A model generated the notes under the pieces. The model searched no databases and was not told where the DNA came from. It worked only from the letters and a program-made list of their open reading frames with translations. Made by a program: the position numbers and the translations under genes. From Hymenopus coronatus (lineage: Eukaryota; Arthropoda; Insecta; Mantodea; Hymenopodidae), in contig CM060900.1 in the NCBI GenBank assembly GCA_030762935.1, positions 391,209,632-391,273,631 on the forward strand: a stretch of DNA of 64,000 nt, in the 5' to 3' direction. Shown here one piece after another: positions 57,586-64,000 of the stretch (position 1 is its first letter; every line of letters starts with the position of its first letter).

Positions 57586-59528
57586 GTGACACCAGTCAAG
57601 CAGATCTTTCTTTCTTCTCTGTGCTGATGTGTTGTGATAACAGCTGCTCTTCTTTTGGATTACTTTGTCGTTGCTGACTGATTCTGCCTCTTGTAGGAAG
57701 GGGTGTGAAATTCTGGTTCATCATACGAGTGTTTAAAAACATTGTGTACAGCTCACATTTACAATACTGAATCCACACCATCTTCGTCCAATTTACTTTT
57801 TCTCCATTTTGTTCCTTTCTTCTGATGGTCATGATTTCCTTTTGTAGCTTGGCGAAGTCCAAGAATTTTGATTCATACATCTCTATCACTGTGTGCTTTG
57901 GTGATGTCATGCACACAGCTGTATACCATCCAGATGGATCGAAAATGTCAATATTCTTACTTTTTCTCTCAATTTTGTCATGAATGGAATCCACTTCCAT
58001 TTCAGAATGACCTGGCTCAAAGAAACACTGATTAATCAGTGGTATGTCTAAGGTACTAACAGCATGAAGACACATGGTACTCATATTAACATTTTGGTTC
58101 TGACCTCCACACGTGTCAGAAAATAATGTAACTTCCTTTCCGTTTGCATGTTTCTGAAGGAAGGTCCAAATGCAGGATGATATTTCTATTGAGCCTCTTT
58201 TCCCCATTTGACTCATCCCACATAAAGCAATCAGCTTTGTTAGAACCTACATCAAGAACAATAAGGTTGTACACTGACAGCTGTCGCTTATAGAAAATAG
58301 CCCTGGAATTTGTTTTTGGGCAGCTGAGAATGGCCTGTAAGTTAAACTCCACAAGCTCTTGGCTTCAGTTTTTCAGCATTCTTGAAGTTCCTGACCATTT
58401 CCTTTCTTCTTATGTGATCATTATGCTCCAGCCTCAAAGTTTTGTCCTCCAGTTCCTGTTCCGAAAGATGGGAATATCTGATGCACTTGTCACACATGTC
58501 TTTTCTTGGTCTGTGAAAACTAATATTAAACTCTGTAGTAAATATCTGCCGATATAACCAAAGTTTCTCAGTTTTTTTTCTTGTTCTTCACACTGCTGCT
58601 TGTACAAATATACATTATTGACAAATTCAAATCCGCAAATAAGTAATCACATATGGAGTCCTTTCTTTTGTAGTGTGAAAGAAGAGTAGGGAAAGTATGA
58701 TTTCTTATGATTTCTCTTGTGTCCTCTGGTCTCTTTTTACCAGGTTTGTGATGTTCTCTTCAATCTTTCTCAATTATTTCATTTCTTTTTCATATGGTTG
58801 ATCACACAAAAGTCTCTGAAACATACAATGTCTTCAGATTGAATTCCATTTAGACTGGATGTTTTTATTCTCCTTAATTAAAAAGTACCTTTTGCTCTTA
58901 TTCCTTTTCGTGATATACTCAATTTTGTCCTTAAGTCATACTCTTCCACCAGGCTGTTAATATGATGTCTTTATAATTCAGTAGATCCAAGTTCCCAAAA
59001 GGTATGGTGAATGTTGCCTGTATCATGTTCATTGAAATTAGCACTGCACTGTCTGATATATTTAGAGCAATCTTTTTCTTTCATTCTTCTTGCAGGGACT
59101 TCTACATTTGTCGTGGATATATATGGTTTTCCTAGCTGCCTACTCATTCTTCTTTTATTTCTTTTCCACTCCTCTGGAACTGGTGTCTTCATTCATTTCC
59201 TTATAGATGCTGTGATATCAACTCCTGAAATTTCCCACACATATTCAGCAAAAATTGCGTCTGCTTGTTCTGAATGTCTTGTATATTCTCAGATGGTTTT
59301 CTTTTATTGCGACTTGGAGAATTTCCTTCATTGCTATATGTTGAAGAATACAATACAAATTTTAGGGCAGCCAACTCTTGTTATCTTAGCAAATATTAAA
59401 TTTAGCAGCTTTAATATACCATTTCAAAAAACACGGGGGTTTGTGGATATTAATTTTTACCGAATAGAATCCTTTATTTTCAAAATAAATGCTGTTAAAA
59501 TAAGAACTGAAGCTTTCCTGGCGACTTA

Positions 59529-59903
59529 TTAATTCAAAATCTTCTCAGGGCTTCTAACCAGATAGTGGCAAAGTGTTCGAACTACTGGGAAAGGAGAGTA
59601 AAAGAAGCTTTAGTCATCTCTCTTCTAGCAGGTCCGTGCTCAAACACAAAACATTAGCCATATAACTGCTATAAATAGTTTTCTACGAAGTCTGTGCCCA
59701 TGTCTCAGTCATCTTAAATACCAGGCCATAATATCACATGAACCAATCAGATGTTAGCTTCATTTGAGCTCTTATAAATACCAGTCTCCGCAAGCTCAAT
59801 CCATCAGTTCACCCTGAAGATGAGGAAGATGCACTTCCTCGAAACGTTGGTATCAAGCCAAGTTTTTACCTGGTTAGAAGCCTGAGAAGATTTCGAATTA
59901 AAT
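59529..59903. mobile_element. Short element with about 33-bp terminal inverted repeats, inside the DUF7869 intron
   Basis: The left end AATCTTCTCAGGGCTTCTAA (and flanks) is repeated inverted at the right end, where the other strand reads AATCTTCTCAGGCTTCTAAC. The arms extend over TTAATTC...CCAG(A/G)T. The 375-bp unit has no open frame and contains hammerhead-like motif 3 near its right side. Confidence 0.7.
59811..59851 (+). ncRNA. Hammerhead-ribozyme-like motif 3
   Basis: Core CUGAAGA at 59814-59820. Stem II GAGGAAG (59822-59828) pairs perfectly with CUUCCUC (59834-59840), loop AUGCA. GAA follows at 59841-59843. Stem III is only AC/GU (59844-59847). The cleavage base would be U59848 (GUU). 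Stem I is ACC (59811-59813) with GGU (59849-59851), three pairs. One extra base (U59821) sits between core and stem II, as in the other two. Confidence 0.5.
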
Positions 59904-60510
59904 GCTGTTTTTCAGCAATACATTTCTTGAAACTCAAAATTTCAAAAACCTTGTTCTAGAGATGATATGGTTATGGTTTATTGAAGTTTTAAATTTTCCG
60001 AAAACATAGACTAAAGAAAATGTAGCTTTCTAAAGTATTCCAGGACCATTTGACAGATTATCTGCAACTTCCTGCATTTCATAAAATATTATTTTCTAAA
60101 ATGTTAATATCAGGATTACATTAATAATTTAAGTGGCATTTAATAATACCTATGTTACACTGTTCTGTTTCACTATTACATACCTCCTTAATATTAGACC
60201 ACAACCATAAAATCTGTTGAAGTTTACACTTTCTTTTTAAATATTTTAAGTTAACTTCTTTATTGACTTCAAAATATTCAGAACTTAACTTTATATATAT
60301 AGTTGTATTGTTAAGTGCCGACTCCCCAGAAGGAATTGCCATCAGCTTAACAACTAGATTTTATCCATTTTTCTTGATATTTTGTTAACCTACTTACCGC
60401 TGTCAGGTGAATCATCTGGCTGATAATCAGGATCGTCATTGCTATCGGAACTTAAGAACTCCCTTAGCAGTTCTGCATCATTTTCTTCTTTGGGTCTTTA
60501 AGGTCTTGTG

Positions 60511-60735
60511 CATGCTGTAAGGCATTCCTTTTAACTTAATAACCAATAAATATAATACCAGTATCTGTTATAAAATTAGGTTATACAATACTCATAAGAT
60601 TCGCCAACATTTCTTTCACTCTTCTGCATCATCAGGTACCATTCAAACCATTTTCCTTCCCTCTTGATTCCATTGCAATGCTTCACACACACACGCACAC
60701 ACCCACCCCCACCCACACACACACAGAGGGCAAGG
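60511..60735. other. CA-rich tract and AT-rich DNA
   Basis: A CACACA/CACCCC-rich run lies at about 60684-60725. No gene is visible. Confidence 0.6.
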
Positions 60736-60739
60736 AATG

Positions 60740-61740
60740 AAACAACACTGGCCTCCTGCAGTTAGAATCATTATTGAGTTTTACTTCTCATAGAACAATC
60801 GGCAACAATTGATAAACCTTTGTTTACAATGGTCTCATAGCATACAATTTTTATCTTGAAAAGACGAATCAACATTCCTGCAATAATTGATGCGTGCTGT
60901 AGTTAAGAGTCAGAGAGATTTGTTACATTCATATAACTCTTCTCTACCTATGCTGCAGCAACTATTCTTATAAAAGTATATACTTTCATATACTTCACGT
61001 TTATCAATCATTAGCAGAAATGATTTTACTACTACAAAATTATTTCCTTTAACAAGATGAATAAAGAAATGCAGTAAGCTAAAGCGATAGTCAAATCTTT
61101 TAAAAGCCAGTCCCTATGGGATGGTATTGATATTCTGTTCTCTTTGGTTGACCAGGATGCAAAAATAAGTATTGGAAAATGTAAATCTATACCAAGGAAT
61201 ATCCCAAAAATGTTGGCTCCACAGTAAAAATGTAATTAATATAAACTTTGTGTTTTGACAAGACCTACATTTTTATTAATAAATTCTTGTCTATCTCTTA
61301 CTTGTCTATACAGTTACACAAAATTCATTCAGATTGAATAGTACTTCAGAGGCTATTCTGAGGAAATTCAAAATATTCCTTTTAATTGTCATGTAAATGT
61401 CTTTAATATACGGTATTGTAATCAAACGGAGCCATTTTTTAAAAAGAAAGGAAACAACATTTTTAAAAGTGTTTCCATGTAAAGGGCAGTTTGGTATAGA
61501 AGAATTTTCTTCAGGTCATATTTTTTGAAGATCTGAATATAAATATGAAATTTGGTATTTAACAGACTTTTTGTTTATGAGTTATGTTATACACCAACAC
61601 CCATTTTTCTAAGAATCTGATGCGTTCTGCACCTATTTTGTAACAAACTAGTCTTACAAAAGCATATTCCTTTAATTCATGCTATCAAAGATAACATTAG
61701 CAGAAATGGTCATTACTTAGTTCATTGTAAGTCAGGCATG
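60740..61740 (-). repeat. Dispersed non-coding repeat, family R copy 6, plus a partial tandem copy
   Basis: Plus-strand blocks in reverse order of copy 1: ACTTCTCATAGAACAATCGG region, ACTCTTCTCTACC, TAAGCTAAAGCGATAGTCAA, ATCTTTTAAAAGCCAG, CAGAGGCTATTCTGAGG, GGTATTGTAATCAAACGGAG and ATATGAAATTTGGTATTTAA. From about 61640 a second partial copy begins (TAGTCTTACAAAAGCATATT, ATTAGCAGAAATGGTCATTA), so two copies lie in direct tandem. Confidence 0.7.
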
Positions 61741-62175
61741 CTATCTAGTGTCACCGAGTGACATTCCCTTCCATTCCTCATTTCACCTGGCTTTGGCAAA
61801 AAGCCACTGCCCACGTCACTCCAAGCGAAAAGAGTTTATGCCTTCATTCTAGCAGTTACGTACACAAGTAAACAATCCTTCAGGTCGATCAGAGAAGCAC
61901 TGGTAGCATGTCACGGTACACATTTTATTCTCCGTGGGAGGAACAGTATTTTTTTGTGCTTCACACCGATAAAGCTTGTTATTTAATTTGTAATTAGTGG
62001 CTAACTGCTATCACAGTATAATATTTGGAGGCATTTTAATAACTGCCATTTTCAACAGTATAATGACCGCATACTGTGCCTCGTTAACGTTGCAGAAGAA
62101 TTTGTATAGCATGGTAGTGACATTTACAAACACCTTTATGACAAATCATAGTAACATCAAGAATAACAGCCATGA
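61741..62175. other. No gene recognised
   Basis: Slightly GC-richer DNA. It may hold the decayed 5' part of the hAT gene that follows, but I cannot align it. Confidence 0.35.
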
Positions 62176-63430
62176 GTGCTAATAAATGGACTTACTTCCT
62201 TCTCATTGGCTCTGGATAAGTTTTCAGACCTCAAAGATATTGCTCAGTTAGCAGTATATATCACAGGTGTTGACTCTGAATTTAATATATTTGAAGAGTT
62301 TTTGGACCTCGTGCCACTTCAGGAACATACTCGTGGAGAAGATATATTTGACAAAATTAACATGATAGCGTGTAAGTATGAATTATCTTGGGAAAAGCTG
62401 GTGTCAATAACATTGGATGGGGCACCCTCCATGTTAGGTTATCGAACAGGTTGTGCTGGAAGACTGTTGGCATTTTTGGAAGACTCTAGTCTCCCTTGGA
62501 AATCTGTGAAGGTAATGCGCTGTATTATTCATAGAGAAGCCTTTTGTGTTCTGGCAGCAACTTTAGAGAATGTAATGTCTATGGTGGTGAAGGCTGTAAA
62601 TCTAATAAAATTGCACCCTTTGCATCATATGCTTTTTCAACAATATCTGGCCAATATTGTTTCAAGTTATTCAGAACTAACATAGTACAACTACATTAGA
62701 TGGTTAAGCAGGGGAAATATACTTATTCGTTTTTTAGTCTCCATGAAGAAGTCAACATGTTCTTAAGGGGAACAAGGAGTTATAATTCTGTTTTCTGATC
62801 AGTAATGGGTTTTAGACCTGACAATTTTGGCTGACCTGTTGATATTCCTTAATTGTATAAGGGAAAAAGCAGTTTATCATCCACACAATAGATGCAATAA
62901 AATGCTTTATGAATAATTTGAACATTTGGAAGGATCAGCTCCAAAATTCAGATCTAAGTTCTTTTTCATATTTGAAGTCTGTCTTCAATAGTAGAGTCAA
63001 TATAACTCCTAAATGGCATAAAATGTTAAGAGGACCTTTATTCAATGTTTGAAACAAGATTTGGAGAAGTGTTAGCAATGGAAAGTGAACGTCATCTTTG
63101 CAGTATTCCGTTATCTGTCAGTGCAAAAGATGTTCCTGATCACTTACAATCTTAGATTTTAGAACTGCAGCGTAACAACGTTTAGGAAATTTTGGAAAGG
63201 TGTGGATTGATGTTTATAAAATGTTAAATAAGGAGTCATTCCCAAATTTGTGCAACATCTGTGAATGCATCATGACAAATGTTTGAAGCAGTGCGAGCAG
63301 TTTCTTCACTTATGAACCGTGTTAAAAACAAAAGCCGGTCTAGAATTAGTGACCATAATTTATGTGCTACACTGAGAATGAATGTAACTACAATTGAAAT
63401 ACAAATTGACAAAATAATAGCTGGTTAATC
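62176..63430 (+). pseudogene. hAT transposase, GTF2IRD2/SCAND3/ZBED type, 5'-truncated
   Basis: The frame to 62685 reads FSLALDKFSDLKDIAQLAVY (first catalytic Asp block, expected LALDESTD), ITGVDSEFNIFEEFLDL, HTRGEDIFDKINM, WEKLVSITLDGAPSMLGYRT (second Asp block, DGAPSM), VMRCIIHREAFC (expected xxCxIHxExL) and VNLIKLHPLHHMLFQQYL. In shifted frames it continues with RWLSRGNILIRF (62.7 kb), NSRVNITPKWH, MLNKESFPNLCNICE (63.23 kb) and SRISDHNLCATLRMNVTTIE (63.34-63.4 kb), the C-terminal dimerisation end. The N-terminal finger is missing. The 169-codon stretch is the best-preserved transposase core in the right half of the window. Confidence 0.85.
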
Positions 63431-63759
63431 CTGATTGTTAAATTTGCATGGACAAACTGTAGCCAAATGTACCAAATAAAACACATTTTATATGAATAAA
63501 AACATATTGTCCATACATTAAAACTGTTGTAAAACAATAATATTGAAGTTATGAATATTTAGATTTGATCAATATATAATTTTATTCATACATAATTGCT
63601 TAGGAGGTAGCCGGTTCCTCATTGATGCCCTGTTGCTATCGTGATGTATGTAATGCACCCCCCCCCCCCCGACTTCCTTTGATTCATTGCAGCTATGAGA
63701 CAAGATAATACTGCAGGCATAGTAGTGTGGAGAATGTCCTCCCCTCTAGCGGCATGTCT

Positions 63760-64000
63760 ATTGCATGTGGAAGGGAAATAGGAGAATACACTAGGCTAAA
63801 GTCATAGTCAAATCCTTTAAAAGTGATACAGTTGAAATTTGGTTCTCTTTACATGGTCAAAGAGCAACAAAAGAGAGAGAGGGGGGGGTGAGGATGGCCT
63901 CCTGGTTGAGAAAAGTTTAAATATTTTAAAATTGAATCAAATAATGAGGAATAACTCAGAAATGGTTAACTCCACAGAAAAGTGTATATGACATAAACTG
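63760..64000 (-). repeat. Dispersed non-coding repeat, family R copy 7, cut by the window edge
   Basis: AGGAGAATACACTAGGCTAA, AGTCATAGTCAAATCCTTTA, GTTGAAATTTGGTTCTC and AGGAATAACTCAGAAATGGT correspond to the copy at 41.3-41.5 kb in the same orientation. It continues past 64000. Confidence 0.7.

Larger units (their letters stand above)
57590..60510 (-). pseudogene. DUF7869-type gene with one apparent intron, frameshifted
   Basis: This is an uncharacterised family frequent in repeat-rich animal genomes and probably transposon-derived. Minus-strand order: an acidic exon ending LSSDSNDDPDYQPDDSPDSG (60.5-60.4 kb); a 59225-60397 intron with GTAAGT donor and TTTCAG acceptor, phase 1; then VDITASIRK, stop, MKTPVPEEWKRNKRRMSRQL, FNEHDTGNIHHTFWELGS (59.2-58.98 kb). 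Decayed text follows to FNLQAILSCPKTNS (58.33 kb), LSVYNLIVLDVGSNKADCFM, KRGSIEISSCIWTFLQKH, LFSDTCGGQNQNVNMSTMC (58.1 kb) and EPGHSEMEVDSIHDKIER (58.0 kb). The SDTCGGQN and GHSxMEVDS blocks are the family hallmark and look intact over the last 206 codons. At least four stops or shifts make it a pseudogene. Confidence 0.7.

Noticed and set aside
1..64000. CRISPR arrays, bacterial operons, tRNA or rRNA genes, integrated viral genes
   Set aside because: None was seen. Repeats are tandem or dispersed eukaryotic types, B-box sequences belong to SINEs, and the only retrovirus-like genes are those of the gypsy element.

Overview
The window looks like non-coding, transposon-saturated nuclear DNA from an insect with a large genome. 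It is AT-rich, no intact host gene could be recognised, and almost everything that can be named is a transposable element or its debris. The mix (DUF4817-type transposases, tRNA-derived SINEs with a GCGGTGCC...GGCGTTAAACACT tail, Jockey and CR1-like non-LTR elements, mariner, three kinds of hAT, a Ty3/gypsy element) is what polyneopteran insects carry. A cockroach or termite is my best guess, but that is an inference from element style, not from a marker gene.

Layout: 1-14 kb holds a SINE, a 3' fragment of a non-LTR reverse transcriptase (4.4 kb), a broken THAP/P-element-type gene (5.4-6.0 kb), three same-strand copies of a non-coding dispersed repeat (called family R here), a 167-bp tandem array and another SINE. 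A complete but dead Ty3/gypsy element with both LTRs lies on the minus strand at 14.99-20.80 kb. A full SINE and three copies of a 52-55 bp mini-retroposon have inserted into it. A fold-back element built from the 5' end of a DUF4817 transposon follows at 23.06-23.96 kb. A nearly intact Jockey-clade element (24.7-29.2 kb, plus strand) has landed in a degenerate tandem array (24.0-30.0 kb). A CR1-group element with an SGNH-hydrolase domain fused ahead of its endonuclease lies on the minus strand at 30.05-34.13 kb.

From 34 to 64 kb no host gene is recognisable, but old transposase pseudogenes are common: two DUF4817 types (40.1 and 41.9 kb), a TTF-finger hAT (44.9-46.9 kb, minus), mariner (47.4 kb plus, 54.9 kb minus, 56.6 kb plus), a second SGNH ORF1 remnant (50.7-52.0 kb, minus), a second hAT (52.6-53.9 kb), a DUF7869-type gene with an apparent phase-1 intron (57.6-60.5 kb, minus), and a GTF2IRD2/ZBED-type hAT (62.2-63.4 kb). 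Three short plus-strand motifs (37.23, 38.43 and 59.81 kb) fold as hammerhead-ribozyme-like structures.

The genes do not form a pathway. They record successive invasions: old DNA transposons and family R first, then gypsy, then SINE and mini-retroposon insertions into both, and the Jockey element most recently, since it has only two visible lesions. Edges of decayed elements are approximate. Pseudogene assignments rest on reading short conserved protein motifs through frameshifts, not on database searches.
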